Shown: positions 46,719 to 57,182 of the stretch, piece by piece
Numbering within the stretch: the stretch's first letter is position 1
Layout of the letters: each line of letters opens with the position of its first letter
NCBI RefSeq assembly: GCF_030733745.1
Contig: NZ_JASHIK010000003.1
Coordinates: 38,501-102,500, forward strand
Direction: 5' to 3'
Origin: Stappia sp. MMSF_3263
GTDB taxonomy: Bacteria > Pseudomonadota > Alphaproteobacteria > Rhizobiales > Stappiaceae
Length of the DNA: 64,000 nt
The notes under the pieces: model-generated
The model's input: the letters and a program-made list of their open reading frames with translations, nothing else
Database searches by the model: none
Told to the model about the DNA's origin: nothing
Position numbers and translations under genes: made by a program

Positions 46719-48272
46719 TCAGGCCTGGCGTGCGTCGCGCGCGGAACGCTTTCCGCTATAGCGCTCCTTCATCCAGTGGCCAAGCTTCGCGACTTCCCCT
46801 TCCGAAAGTCGAAGGCCGAGTTTGCTGCGTCGCCACAAGACGTCTTCGGCCTCGCGCGCCCATTCGTGGTCCATCATGTGGGTCACTTCGCGGGCGAAGA
46901 GGCCGCCGCCGAAATGCTCGCCCAGGTCTTCCGGCGTGGCGACGCCTTCAAGGATCGCATGCGCCTGGGTGCCGTAGTTGCGCGCGAGGCGTTCGACAAG
47001 TCCGGCGGGCAGCGCCTCGCGCCCCTTCGCCAGGGAGCGTGTCAGCTCCGCCAGGCCCTCGGTCGGGAAGTCGCCGCCTGGAAGTGCGGCCTTTGCCGTC
47101 CAGGCCGGACCGCCGCCGCCGATCGCGTCTTCGATCTGCTCCATGACGGAAAGGGCGAGGCGGCGATAGGTGGTGATCTTGCCGCCGAAAATGTTGATCA
47201 GGGGCGCTTCGCTCCCCTTGCCTCCGTTGTCGAGCCGCAACACGTAGTCGCGGGTCGCCTCCTGGGCCTTCGAGGCGCCGTCGTCGAAGAGCGGGCGCAC
47301 GCCGGAATAGGTCCACACCACGTCGCTTCGGGGGATCGGCTGACGGAAATACTCACTGGCGGCATCCGCCAGGTAGACGATTTCCTCTTCTGTCGCCGCC
47401 ACGTCGGCCGGATCGCCGTCGTAGTCGCGGTCGGTCGTGCCGATCAGGGTGAAATCCTGCTCGTAGGGAATGGCGAAGATGATGCGCCCGTCGGCATTCT
47501 GGAAGATATAGGCGCGGTCGTGCTCGAACAGCTTGCGAACGACAATGTGGCTGCCTTGAACCAGCCGGACATTGTGGGCGTCGTTGCGCTTCAGGGCGCC
47601 CTCCAGCAACCGGTCGACCCAGGGGCCGGCCGCATTGACGAGGAGGCGCGCGCTCACCTCTCGCATGGAGTTGTCCTGCGTGTCCTGAAGGGTCGCGCGC
47701 CAGAGCCCGTCGACGCGCTCGGCCGAGACAACCTTCGTGCGGGTGTTGATCTGCGCGCCGCGGGCGTGCGCGTCGCGGGCGTTGAGAACCACCAGCCGGG
47801 CATCGTCGACCCAGCAGTCGGAATATTCGAAGGCGGTGGAGAAACCGTCCTTGAGAGGGGCTCCGGCCGAATCGTGGCGCAGATCGAGCGTGCGGGTGCC
47901 CGGCAGCAGTTTGCGGCCGCCCAGATGGTCATAGAGGAAGAGCCCGAGCCGAAGCATCCAGCGCGGCCTGAGCCCTTTCTGGTGCGGCAGCACGAAGCGC
48001 AGCGGGCGGATGATGTGCGGCGCGTTTGCCCATAGCAGCTCGCGTTCGCTCAGGGCCTCGCGCACAAGCCGGAATTCGTAATGCTCGAGATAGCGCAAGC
48101 CGCCATGAACGAGCTTTGTCGACCAGGACGATGTGCCGCTGGCAAGGTCGTTCATCTCCGCCAGGCAAACCGAATAGCCTCGGCCGACGGCGTCGCGTGC
48201 GATGCCGCAACCATTGATGCCGCCCCCCACGATCAGGATGTCGAAGTCGCTGCGTTTTCGTGGCTCGTTCAT
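46719..48272 (-). CDS. glpD: Aerobic glycerol-3-phosphate dehydrogenase
   Basis: A 517-residue FAD-dependent, membrane-associated dehydrogenase that oxidises sn-glycerol 3-phosphate to dihydroxyacetone phosphate and reduces ubiquinone. The dinucleotide loop is VGGGINGCG (15-23); SGTSSWSTKLVHGGLRYLE, NAAGPWVD, and TTDRDYDGD are typical of GlpD. The DAO_C domain occupies the C-terminal ~130 residues (DVLWRRSKLGLRL). It overlaps the glpR stop codon (ATGA) and forms an operon with it. Confidence 0.96.
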   Translation of the reverse strand: MNEPRKRSDFDILIVGGGINGCGIARDAVGRGYSVCLAEMNDLASGTSSWSTKLVHGGLRYLEHYEFRLVREALSERELLWANAPHIIRPLRFVLPHQKGLRPRWMLRLGLFLYDHLGGRKLLPGTRTLDLRHDSAGAPLKDGFSTAFEYSDCWVDDARLVVLNARDAHARGAQINTRTKVVSAERVDGLWRATLQDTQDNSMREVSARLLVNAAGPWVDRLLEGALKRNDAHNVRLVQGSHIVVRKLFEHDRAYIFQNADGRIIFAIPYEQDFTLIGTTDRDYDGDPADVAATEEEIVYLADAASEYFRQPIPRSDVVWTYSGVRPLFDDGASKAQEATRDYVLRLDNGGKGSEAPLINIFGGKITTYRRLALSVMEQIEDAIGGGGPAWTAKAALPGGDFPTEGLAELTRSLAKGREALPAGLVERLARNYGTQAHAILEGVATPEDLGEHFGGGLFAREVTHMMDHEWAREAEDVLWRRSKLGLRLSEGEVAKLGHWMKERYSGKRSARDARQA

Positions 48273-49093
48273 TCCATGTGGCCTCCCGGCCCGTCTTCCA
48301 ATGCCGCCGCGGCGGTCTCCGTGGCACCCTCTCCGGCCACCTCGACACGCACGCCATGCTCCCGGCAGATGTCGAGCACTGGCCCGGGCGGCATCTTGTC
48401 GGTGACGAAAATGTCGATCTGCGACATATGGGCGATCCGCACCGGGGCGCTGCGCTCGAACTTCATGCTGTCGGCGACCAGGATGGTCTGCCTGGCATGG
48501 GTGATGATCTCGCGGGCCACGCGCACCTCGCGGAAGTCGTAGTCGAAGATGGTTCCGTCCGCGTCGATCGCGGAGGCGCCGATCAGCGCGTAGTCCACCT
48601 TGAACTGGCGAATGAAGTCGGCCGTCGCCTCGCCGACAATGCCACCGTCCGAGGGGCGCACCTGTCCGCCGGCGATGATCACCTCGATCGCTGGAGCGGC
48701 ACGCAGGATATTGGCGACATTGATATTGTTGGTGATCGCCATGATCCCGTCATGCTGGCGCAGGGCGCGTGCGACCTGCTCCGTCGTCGTGCCGATGTTC
48801 AGCATGATCGAGGCGTTGTCGGGGATCAGTCCGGCGGCCCTCAGCCCGATGCGACGTTTTTCGTCGGCGGCAAGCTGGCGCCGCGCGTCATAGGCATAGT
48901 TGGCGATCCCCGACGGCAGCACCGCGCCGCCATGGACCCGCTGCAACATGCCGCGTTCGCACAGTTCGTTGAGGTCTTTCCGGATTGTCTGGGGGGTGAC
49001 GTCGAACTCGTGCGCCAGCCCGTCCACGTCGACCCGGCCAGCGCGTCGCGCGCGGTCGAGAATCTCTGTTTGGCGAGGGGTAACCGGCTCCAT
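48269..49093 (-). CDS. glpR: DeoR family glycerol-3-phosphate regulon repressor
   Basis: A 274-residue DeoR-family repressor. The N-terminal winged helix (about 4-55) has VDVDGLAHEFDVTPQTIRKDLNEL; the ligand domain starts with IMLNIGTTTEQVA and includes the conserved GGQVRPSDGGIVGEA and GASAIDADGTIFDYDFREV. The inducer in this family is a phosphorylated sugar, here glycerol 3-phosphate by context. It is divergent from glpV and the 190-bp spacer contains phased TTCG repeats near both promoters. Confidence 0.92.
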   Translation of the reverse strand: MEPVTPRQTEILDRARRAGRVDVDGLAHEFDVTPQTIRKDLNELCERGMLQRVHGGAVLPSGIANYAYDARRQLAADEKRRIGLRAAGLIPDNASIMLNIGTTTEQVARALRQHDGIMAITNNINVANILRAAPAIEVIIAGGQVRPSDGGIVGEATADFIRQFKVDYALIGASAIDADGTIFDYDFREVRVAREIITHARQTILVADSMKFERSAPVRIAHMSQIDIFVTDKMPPGPVLDICREHGVRVEVAGEGATETAAAALEDGPGGHME

Positions 49094-49102
49094 CTACCGG
49101 CC

Positions 49103-49247
49103 TTTCGTTTTTTTTCGATATTCTTGATTGTTTTGCATCGATTTCGTTCGCAGGTGCAGTAAGGCGCTAGGAACAGCCAGATTTTGCCTCGATTGGGTAA
49201 AAAATGGCAAGCGGATTTTCGGGTTGACGTTCGCTTTTTTTCGTTTG
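49103..49247. promoter_or_regulatory. Phased TTTCG repeats, candidate GlpR operators
   Basis: In the glpR-glpV divergent spacer, TTCG tetrads within TTTCGTT/TTTCGAT contexts occur at 49104, 49114, 49143 and 49147 next to glpR and at 49218, 49230 and 49240 next to glpV. Several are exactly 10 bases apart, i.e. on the same face of the helix, and the A/T-rich stretch contrasts with the surroundings. DeoR-type GlpR proteins typically bind such short direct repeats. The two clusters would control both divergent operons. Confidence 0.55.
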
Positions 49248-49283
49248 ATAGTCAAGCCGCAGCAATGCAAGGGAGGACTTCAC

Positions 49284-51020
49284 ATGCGACATAAGATGCT
49301 GGCGGCCGTTGCGGCCGTCGCGCTTCTTGCCGGTTCGGGTGCGGCGTTTGCCGGCCCCGAGGAAGCCAAGAAGTGGATTGATAGCGAGTTTCAACCCTCC
49401 GCGCTGACAAAGGATCAGCAAATGGAGGAAATGAACTGGTTCATCAAGGCAGCCGAGCCGTTCAGCGGGATGGAGATCAACGTCCTGTCGGAAGGCATTC
49501 CGACACATGACTATGAATCGCGCGTTCTGACCAAGGCCTTCGAGGAAATCACCGGCATCAAGGTCAACCACCAGATTCTCGGCGAGGGCGAGGTGGTGCA
49601 AGCGGTTCAGACGCAGATGCAGACGAACCGCAATCTCTACGACGCCTATGTCAACGATTCCGATCTCATCGGCACGCATTCGCGCCTCCAGCAGGCGGTC
49701 AACCTGACCAAGTGGATGGCGGGCGAGGCCAAGGATGTCACGTCGCCGACGCTCGATCTCGACGACTTCATGGGACTGAGCTTCACCACCGGGCCGGATG
49801 GCGATCTCTACCAGCTTCCCGACCAGCAGTTTGCGAACCTCTACTGGTTCCGCAAGGACTGGTTCGACCGGGAAGACCTGAAGGAGCAGTTCAAGGCGAA
49901 GTACGGTTACGATCTCGGCGTTCCGATCAACTGGTCGGCCTATGAGGACATCGCCGAATTCTTCTCCGAGGACGTCAAGGAAATCGACGGCGTTCGCATC
50001 TACGGCCACATGGACTACGGCAAGCGTGCCCCGGATCTCGGCTGGCGCATGACCGATGCCTGGCTGTCGATGGCCGGTGCCGGCAGCAAGGGCCTGCCGA
50101 ATGGCCGTCCCATCGACGAATGGGGCATCCGCATGGAAGAGGGGTCGTGCAATCCGTCCGGTGCCTCGGTTGCGCGCGGCGGGGCGACCAATGGCCCGGC
50201 GGCGGTCTACGCAATCGCCAAGTGGGACGAATGGCTGCGCAAATACGCGCCTCCGGGTGCGGCGGACTACGACTTCTACCAGTCGCTTCCCGCGCTCAGC
50301 CAGGGCAATGTCGCCCAGCAGATCTTCTGGTACACGGCGTTCCTCGCCGACATGGTCAAGCCCAAGTCGGAAGGCAACAACACCGTGGATGACGGGGGAA
50401 CGCCGCTGTGGCGTGCCGCTCCGAGCCCGCACGGTCCCTATTGGGAAGAGGGCCAGAAGGTCGGGTACCAGGATGTCGGATCCTGGACGATCCTGAAATC
50501 CACGCCGACCGACCGGGCCAAGGCCGCATGGCTCTATGCCCAGTTCGTCACCTCCAAGACCGTCGACCTGAAGAAGAGCCATCTTGGCCTGACCTTCGCC
50601 CGCGACAGCTCGGTCCGGCACGAGTCCTTCACCGAACGTGCCCCCAAGCTTGGCGGTGTCGTCGAGTTCTACCGCTCGCCCGCGCGCGACCAGTGGACCC
50701 CGACCGGTGTCAACGTTCCCGATTACCCGAAGCTTGCCCAGCTCTGGTGGCAGCAGATCGGTGACGTGAACTCTGGCGCCTTCACGCCGCAGGAGGCGAT
50801 GGACCGCCTCGCCGGCGAGATGGACACCATCATGGCCCGCATGCAGCGCGCCGACGAGGCGAGCAACACCTATGGTGGTTGCGGACCGCGCCTGAACGAG
50901 CCGAAGGATCCGTCCGAGTGGCTCGGCAAGGGCGGCGCCAAGGCGAAGCTGGAGAACGAGAAGCCCAAGGGCGAGACCATCAACTACGATGAGCTCGTCA
51001 AGCAGTGGGCCTCCAACTGA
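49284..51020 (+). CDS. glpV: Glycerol ABC transporter substrate-binding protein GlpV
   Basis: A 578-residue periplasmic binding protein with a signal peptide (1-23, AAFA). It is the large SBP of the glycerol importer described in Rhizobium leguminosarum; the big size compared with ordinary ~420-residue sugar-binding proteins is typical. Segments such as EGIPTHDYESRVLTKAFEE, YQLPDQQFANLYWFRKDWF and GSWTILKSTPTDRAKAAWL show the SBP_bac_1 fold. GGGAGGAC precedes the ATG. A CCCGGGG hairpin downstream of its stop probably keeps its message more abundant than that of the membrane subunits. Confidence 0.9.
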   Translation: MRHKMLAAVAAVALLAGSGAAFAGPEEAKKWIDSEFQPSALTKDQQMEEMNWFIKAAEPFSGMEINVLSEGIPTHDYESRVLTKAFEEITGIKVNHQILGEGEVVQAVQTQMQTNRNLYDAYVNDSDLIGTHSRLQQAVNLTKWMAGEAKDVTSPTLDLDDFMGLSFTTGPDGDLYQLPDQQFANLYWFRKDWFDREDLKEQFKAKYGYDLGVPINWSAYEDIAEFFSEDVKEIDGVRIYGHMDYGKRAPDLGWRMTDAWLSMAGAGSKGLPNGRPIDEWGIRMEEGSCNPSGASVARGGATNGPAAVYAIAKWDEWLRKYAPPGAADYDFYQSLPALSQGNVAQQIFWYTAFLADMVKPKSEGNNTVDDGGTPLWRAAPSPHGPYWEEGQKVGYQDVGSWTILKSTPTDRAKAAWLYAQFVTSKTVDLKKSHLGLTFARDSSVRHESFTERAPKLGGVVEFYRSPARDQWTPTGVNVPDYPKLAQLWWQQIGDVNSGAFTPQEAMDRLAGEMDTIMARMQRADEASNTYGGCGPRLNEPKDPSEWLGKGGAKAKLENEKPKGETINYDELVKQWASN

Positions 51021-51044
51021 CCGCGGCTTTCCGCGACTGAGTGG

Positions 51045-51062
51045 CCCGGGGGCGACCCCGGG
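51045..51062 (+). repeat. GC hairpin after glpV
   Basis: CCCGGGG and CCCCGGG with a GCGA tetraloop sit 25 bases after the glpV stop in the 219-bp spacer before glpS. There is no T run. Such hairpins after binding-protein genes usually protect the upstream mRNA. The remainder of the spacer shows no gene. Confidence 0.5.
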
Positions 51063-51239
51063 TCCATCTTCCGGAAAGAGGCGATCGCGCCGGCATGCAC
51101 CGTTTCGGGCATGCAAGTGTCCGCTCCCGGCCGTTGGCGGGACGCGGGAGAGTTTCGTCCGCCGTCGCACGAACCGGCGCGGCACGCGAACCGCTTTCCG
51201 GGCACGATCATCGTCACATCCAAAAAGGGCGGCCGACAG

Positions 51240-52307
51240 ATGTCCCTTGAACTGAGGCGCGTGAGCCTGCGCGCTGGCGCCGAGACCCATATCCACGCGA
51301 CCGACCTCGTGTGCGAACCGGGCAGCTTCAACATCCTGCTCGGCACCACGCTTGCCGGCAAGACCACGTTGATGAAACTGATGGCCGGCCTCGAACGCCC
51401 CACCTCCGGCGAGGTCTGGTTCTCGGGCAGGAACGTGACGGGTGTTTCCGTGCGCCATCGCAACGTCTCGATGGTCTATCAGCAGTTCATCAACTACCCG
51501 AACATGTCCGTCTACGACAACATCGCCTCGCCGCTGCGCGTCGCGCGGGTCGCGGAAGACGAGATCAAGCGCCGTGTCGGGACCATGGCCGAGCTGCTCA
51601 AGCTCTCGCCGATGCTGCAGCGACGGCCGTCCGAACTCTCCGGCGGCCAGCAGCAGCGCACGGCGATGGCCCGGGCCCTGGTCAAGGACGCGGACCTCGT
51701 CCTGCTCGACGAACCGCTCGCCAATCTCGACTTCAAGCTGCGCGAGGAGTTGCGCGACGAGTTGCCCCGCCTGTTCTCCAACCGCGACTGCATTGTGGTT
51801 TATGCGACGACCGAGCCGGTCGAGGCTCTGCTCTTCGGTGGCCAGACCGCCTGTCTTTTCGAAGGGCGCGTCACGCAGTTCGGAGCGACAGGCGACATCT
51901 ACAGGAACCCGCTGGACCTGACGAGCGCGCAGGTCTTTTCCGACCCGCCGATCAATGTCGCGGCGGTCACCAAGACGGGCGACAGGTTCCGTCTTGCCGT
52001 CGGAGAGGACTTCGCGGTTCCGGCTGCCTATACCGGGCTCGCCGATGGTGCCTACACGATCGGTGTGCGGCCGCACCATGTGGCGCCGGCACCGCAAGGC
52101 GATATGGCGGTTGCTGTGGATGGCGAGGTTCTGGTGACGGAACTCTCCGGTTCGGAAAGCATCATTCATTTCGTCGTGCAAGGCCAGACGTGGGTCTCGC
52201 AGTCGCATGGCATCCACCCGTTCGAGGTGGGCACGCGGCAGCGCCTCTATGCCGACATGGCCAAGGCGATGGTCTTCGATGCGGACGGCCGGCGCATCGT
52301 GGCCTAG
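51240..52307 (+). CDS. glpS: Glycerol ABC transporter ATPase GlpS
   Basis: A 355-residue MalK-like ATPase with a C-terminal TOBE/OB regulatory domain (about 235-355). Walker A is GTTLAGKT (35-42), unusual in wording but conforming to GxxxxGKT. The signature LSGGQQQR (133-140) and Walker B LLDEP (155-159) are normal. The switch histidine is not: the segment that should read VTHDQ is ATTEP with Thr191 in its place. This would cripple hydrolysis at the site built on GlpS's own Walker motifs. It pairs with GlpT encoded 12 bases downstream. Earlier in-frame starts lie in the spacer without similarity. Confidence 0.92.
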   Translation: MSLELRRVSLRAGAETHIHATDLVCEPGSFNILLGTTLAGKTTLMKLMAGLERPTSGEVWFSGRNVTGVSVRHRNVSMVYQQFINYPNMSVYDNIASPLRVARVAEDEIKRRVGTMAELLKLSPMLQRRPSELSGGQQQRTAMARALVKDADLVLLDEPLANLDFKLREELRDELPRLFSNRDCIVVYATTEPVEALLFGGQTACLFEGRVTQFGATGDIYRNPLDLTSAQVFSDPPINVAAVTKTGDRFRLAVGEDFAVPAAYTGLADGAYTIGVRPHHVAPAPQGDMAVAVDGEVLVTELSGSESIIHFVVQGQTWVSQSHGIHPFEVGTRQRLYADMAKAMVFDADGRRIVA

Positions 52308-52319
52308 GGAGAAGCGGAC

Positions 52320-53399
52320 ATGGCGAAAATCCTACTCGATACCCTGCGTCACGCCTATGTGGCCGATCCGGCTTCCGAAAGCGATTGGGCACTCAAGGAG
52401 CTCAATCTCGAATGGGAGGACGGCGGTGCCTATGCCTTGCTCGGCCCTTCCGGCTGCGGCAAGACCACGCTGTTGTCGATCATTTCCGGCCTGCTGCGGC
52501 CAAGCCGGGGACGGGTGCTGTTCGACGGGCGCGACGTCACCGACCTGCCGCCGGACGAGCGTCACATCGCACAGGTTTTCCAGTTCCCGGTCGTCTACGA
52601 CACCATGACGGTCTACGACAATCTCGCCTTCCCGCTGCGCAATCGCGGCGTCGACGAGGCGCATGTCGACAACCGTGTGCGCGAGATCGCCGAGATGATC
52701 GACCTGACGCATATGCTGGCCAACCGAGCCGCCGGATTGACGGCGGACGGCAAGCAGAAGATCTCGCTGGGCCGGGGTCTTGTGCGCTCGGATGTCAACG
52801 CAATCATGTTCGACGAGCCGCTGACCGTCATCGACCCGCATCTGAAGTGGCAGCTCCGCTCGAAGCTGAAGGAACTGCACCAGCGGGTGCGTACCACCAT
52901 GATCTACGTGACTCATGACCAGACCGAGGCGCTGACCTTCGCCGACAAGGTGGTCGTCATGAACCAGGGCGAGGTCGTGCAGATCGGCACGCCGGTCGAG
53001 CTTTTCGAGCGGCCGCAGCACACGTTTGTCGGCCATTTCATCGGCTCGCCAGGCATGAACGTCCTGCCGTGCGATGCTTCGAACGGCGGCGCCCGGGTCA
53101 ATGGCGTGGCCCTGCAAACGACATCCGGGGGCGATCTGGCCGCTGCTGCCGGCAGGCTGGAGGTCGGGGTTCGCCCCGAATTCGTGACCTTCGCGGACAA
53201 GGGCGAAAACGGTGTCCTTCCGGCACGGGTCGTGAAGGTCAGCGACGCGGGACGCTATCGCATCGTCGAGGCGCAGGCCGCAGACCATGCGATCAAGCTG
53301 CTGGTGCCCGAAGGTGCCGACATTCCGGGCGAGGCGACCGCCCTGCGCTTCGATCCGGAGCGGACCGCCGTCTATCGCGACGGCTGGATCGTGGCCTGA
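52320..53399 (+). CDS. glpT: Glycerol ABC transporter ATPase GlpT
   Basis: A 359-residue MalK-like ATPase and the partner of GlpS. Walker A GPSGCGKTT (42-50), Q-loop FQFPVV, Walker B MFDEP (163-167) and switch His199 in VTHDQ are intact, but the signature is LTADGKQK (140-147) in place of LSGGQ. So GlpT lends a defective signature to the site of GlpS while using GlpS's normal signature for its own site. The C-terminal TOBE domain runs from about 235. Not to be confused with the enterobacterial GlpT permease of the same name. Confidence 0.92.
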   Translation: MAKILLDTLRHAYVADPASESDWALKELNLEWEDGGAYALLGPSGCGKTTLLSIISGLLRPSRGRVLFDGRDVTDLPPDERHIAQVFQFPVVYDTMTVYDNLAFPLRNRGVDEAHVDNRVREIAEMIDLTHMLANRAAGLTADGKQKISLGRGLVRSDVNAIMFDEPLTVIDPHLKWQLRSKLKELHQRVRTTMIYVTHDQTEALTFADKVVVMNQGEVVQIGTPVELFERPQHTFVGHFIGSPGMNVLPCDASNGGARVNGVALQTTSGGDLAAAAGRLEVGVRPEFVTFADKGENGVLPARVVKVSDAGRYRIVEAQAADHAIKLLVPEGADIPGEATALRFDPERTAVYRDGWIVA

Positions 53400-53412
53400 G
53401 GGGGAGAGCGAG

Positions 53413-54276
<864 letters not shown>

Positions 54277-54289
54277 CGGAGACCGACCG

Positions 54290-55090
<801 letters not shown>

Positions 55091-55113
55091 GCGGCTCGTC
55101 TGGGAGACATGTC

Positions 55114-55395
55114 ATGGGACTGAGCTGGATGGCCTGGACCGGGCCGACCGCCGCCTTCTTCATCTTCGTCGCGCTGTGCTTTGCCGCGATGTCCGTGTGG
55201 GAATACGTCGCCCCTGGCGGCGGTCCGCGTCACGGGGTACTCGGGCTCGACACGACACGCGGGGACCGGTTGTTCATCTCGCTGCTCGGCAGCGCGTTCA
55301 TTTTCCTTGCATGGCTGGGGCTCGTCGGAACGCCGCTCTGGGCACCGCTCGCGATTGCGATCGTCTATGCCGGTTGCGTCTTCCGCTGGGTTTAG
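55114..55395 (+). CDS. DUF2160 small membrane protein of the glycerol transport operon
   Basis: A 93-residue protein with three hydrophobic segments (about 8-27, 53-71 and 74-90) of the DUF2160 family. It is encoded 23 bases after glpQ with a GGGAG ribosome site, as last gene of the importer operon; the rhizobial operon has a comparable small membrane protein often called GlpU. Function is unknown; a role in assembling or stabilising the importer is plausible. Confidence 0.85.
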   Translation: MGLSWMAWTGPTAAFFIFVALCFAAMSVWEYVAPGGGPRHGVLGLDTTRGDRLFISLLGSAFIFLAWLGLVGTPLWAPLAIAIVYAGCVFRWV

Positions 55396-55463
55396 GGCGG
55401 GCTTGCCTGATCCGGCGACTCCCGGGATTGTTACCGGGAGGTAAACGGTCCGGGGCAGACGGG

Positions 55464-55871
55464 ATGATTGGCGGGAAAGTGATGCGGGACGCGGGCGGAT
55501 TGCGAGCGGCAGGGACCTGCCTCGGCCTTGCATTCGCCGCGCTCGCCTGTGCGGTTGATGCGCCTGCGGCGCGGGCCGACGGATGGCAAAGCGGTGCGCA
55601 GGTCGCCAGCATCTGCCGGGCCGATCCGCGAGCCAACGCCGTCGCGGTGACGTTCTGCCTTGGTTATCTTCAGGGAACGCTGGACGCCTTCTTGCTGGGG
55701 CGCGCCAATTGCATCCCGCCCGGCATCGATGCCAACGGCCTTCGCCAGGTCGTGATCGAGCATCTCGAAAAGCATCCCGAGCGTGTGTCGGCCAGCGGCC
55801 CGATGCTTGTCTATGATGCGTTCAGGGCCGCCTGGCCCGCATGCGCCCAGATGCCGGCCTATAGCCGCTGA
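55464..55871 (+). CDS. Rap1a/Tai family secreted protein
   Basis: A ~135-residue exported protein with a signal peptide (cleavage near ARADG, residue 38). The mature part has the Rap1a pattern: AVTFCLGYLQGTLDAFLLG, CIPPGIDANGLRQVVIEHLEKHPE, ending PAC. Named after immunity proteins of type VI secretion amidases, but many family members are stand-alone in alphaproteobacteria, and no effector or type VI gene is near. The start may be ATG 55464 or ATG 55482, the latter with GGGAAAG upstream. A strong terminator follows. Confidence 0.75.
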   Translation: MIGGKVMRDAGGLRAAGTCLGLAFAALACAVDAPAARADGWQSGAQVASICRADPRANAVAVTFCLGYLQGTLDAFLLGRANCIPPGIDANGLRQVVIEHLEKHPERVSASGPMLVYDAFRAAWPACAQMPAYSR

Positions 55872-55900
55872 TGCCGCTGCGATCAGGCGGTGCCATGTCT

Positions 55901-55941
55901 GAAACGAAAAAGCGCCGGAGGATCCGGCGCTTTTTCGTTTC
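55901..55941. terminator. Bidirectional terminator between the Rap1a-like gene and hemA
   Basis: A perfect 19-bp stem whose outer part is GAAACGAAAAAGC and whose loop is only GGA. A5 and T5 tracts on the two arms make it functional in both directions between the convergent genes. The first 13 bases recur in the terminator after secB. Confidence 0.85.
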
Positions 55942-55961
55942 GTCAACGCGATGTCGGCGTG

Positions 55962-57182
55962 TCAGGCGACGGCCCTTGCCAGCGCGCATTGCGACCACAG
56001 TGCCTCAAGCGAGCGCACAAGGCGGTCGATGTCGCCGTCGCCATGCAGCGGCGAGGGGGTGATGCGCAGCCGCTCCAGCCCCTTGGGCACGGTCGGATAG
56101 TTGATCGGCTGGATGTAGATCCCGTAGGTGTCGAGCAGGACGTCGGAGAGCATCTTGCACTTCACCGGGTCCTTGACCATCACCGGGACGATATGGCTCG
56201 GGTTGACCATGTGCGGGATACCGGCCGCATCGAGCTTGCGCCGCAATGTGGCGACGCGCTCGCGGTGACGGGCACGCAACTGCTCGCCTTCCGCCGACTT
56301 CAGGTGGCGGATCGAGGCGCGCGCGCCGGCAGCCAGCGCCGGTGGCAGGGCGGTGGTGAAGATGAAGCCCGAGGCGAAGGAGCGCACGAAGTCGCAAAGC
56401 GCCGCGGAGGCGGCGATATAGCCGCCCATCACGCCGAAGGCCTTGCCGAGCGTGCCCTCGATCACCGTCAGCCGGTCCATCAGCCCTTCACGCTCGGCGA
56501 TGCCGCCACCGCGCGGGCCGTAAAGGCCGACGGCATGGACCTCGTCGAGATAGGTCATGGCGCCGTATTTCTCGGCAACGTCGCAGATCTCCCGGATCGG
56601 CGCGATGTCGCCATCCATGGAGTAGACGCTCTCGAAGGCGACGAGCTTGGGACGGCCCGGTTCGATCTCGGCGAGCTGGCGCTCCAGATCGGCGACGTCG
56701 TTGTGTTTCCAGATACGCTTTTCGGCACGCGAATGCCGGATGCCCTCGATCATCGAGGCATGGTTGAGCGCATCGGACAGCACCACGCAACCCGGCAGGT
56801 GCGCGGCGATGGTTCCAAGCGCCGCCCAGTTGGAAACGTAGCCGGAGGTAAACAGAAGGGCGGCTTCCTTGCCGTGCAGGTCGGCAAGTTCCTGCTCGAG
56901 CAGGACATGATAGTGGTTGGTGCCCGAGATGTTGCGCGTGCCGCCCGCTCCCGCGCCGCAGCGGTCGATGGCTTCATGCATCGCGTCGGTCACGATCGGG
57001 CTCTGGCCCATGCCCAGATAGTCGTTCGAGCACCACACGGCGACCTCGTGGGTCCCGTCCTGTGTATAGCGGGTCGCCTTTGGAAAGCTTCCGGAATGAC
57101 GCTCCAGATCCGCGAAAACCCGGTACCGACCTTCTGTATGCAGCCCTTCGATCTCGCGTCGAAAGAAGCTCTCGTAATCCAT
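55962..57182 (-). CDS. hemA: 5-aminolevulinate synthase
   Basis: A 406-residue PLP enzyme that condenses glycine and succinyl-CoA to 5-aminolevulinate, the first step of tetrapyrrole synthesis in alphaproteobacteria. PLP Lys247 is in EGTLGKAFG, Asp213 in [12 protein letters not shown], His141 in NHASMI, and the glycine-rich [12 protein letters not shown] (76-87) is intact. The length is standard. The 371-bp spacer shared with trpS shows no clear FNR box (TTGAT-N4-ATCAA), although RegB/RegA are encoded 4 kb away and control hemA in related bacteria. Confidence 0.97.
   Translation of the reverse strand: MDYESFFRREIEGLHTEGRYRVFADLERHSGSFPKATRYTQDGTHEVAVWCSNDYLGMGQSPIVTDAMHEAIDRCGAGAGGTRNISGTNHYHVLLEQELADLHGKEAALLFTSGYVSNWAALGTIAAHLPGCVVLSDALNHASMIEGIRHSRAEKRIWKHNDVADLERQLAEIEPGRPKLVAFESVYSMDGDIAPIREICDVAEKYGAMTYLDEVHAVGLYGPRGGGIAEREGLMDRLTVIEGTLGKAFGVMGGYIAASAALCDFVRSFASGFIFTTALPPALAAGARASIRHLKSAEGEQLRARHRERVATLRRKLDAAGIPHMVNPSHIVPVMVKDPVKCKMLSDVLLDTYGIYIQPINYPTVPKGLERLRITPSPLHGDGDIDRLVRSLEALWSQCALARAVA

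Noticed and set aside
45420..48035. An 871-residue open frame on the plus strand
   Set aside because: It lies antisense to the CoA-transferase and glpD genes, both recognised by conserved motifs, and has no domain of its own.
49167..52217. A 1016-residue open frame on the minus strand across glpV and glpS
   Set aside because: It is the mirror frame of two clearly real plus-strand genes with intact motifs and ribosome sites.
51311..52918. A 535-residue open frame overlapping glpS and glpT
   Set aside because: It is Arg/Ala-rich out-of-frame translation of both ATPase genes.
55464..55871. A type VI secretion immunity protein
   Set aside because: The Rap1a-like fold is present but no effector or secretion gene is adjacent, so an immunity role is not supported.
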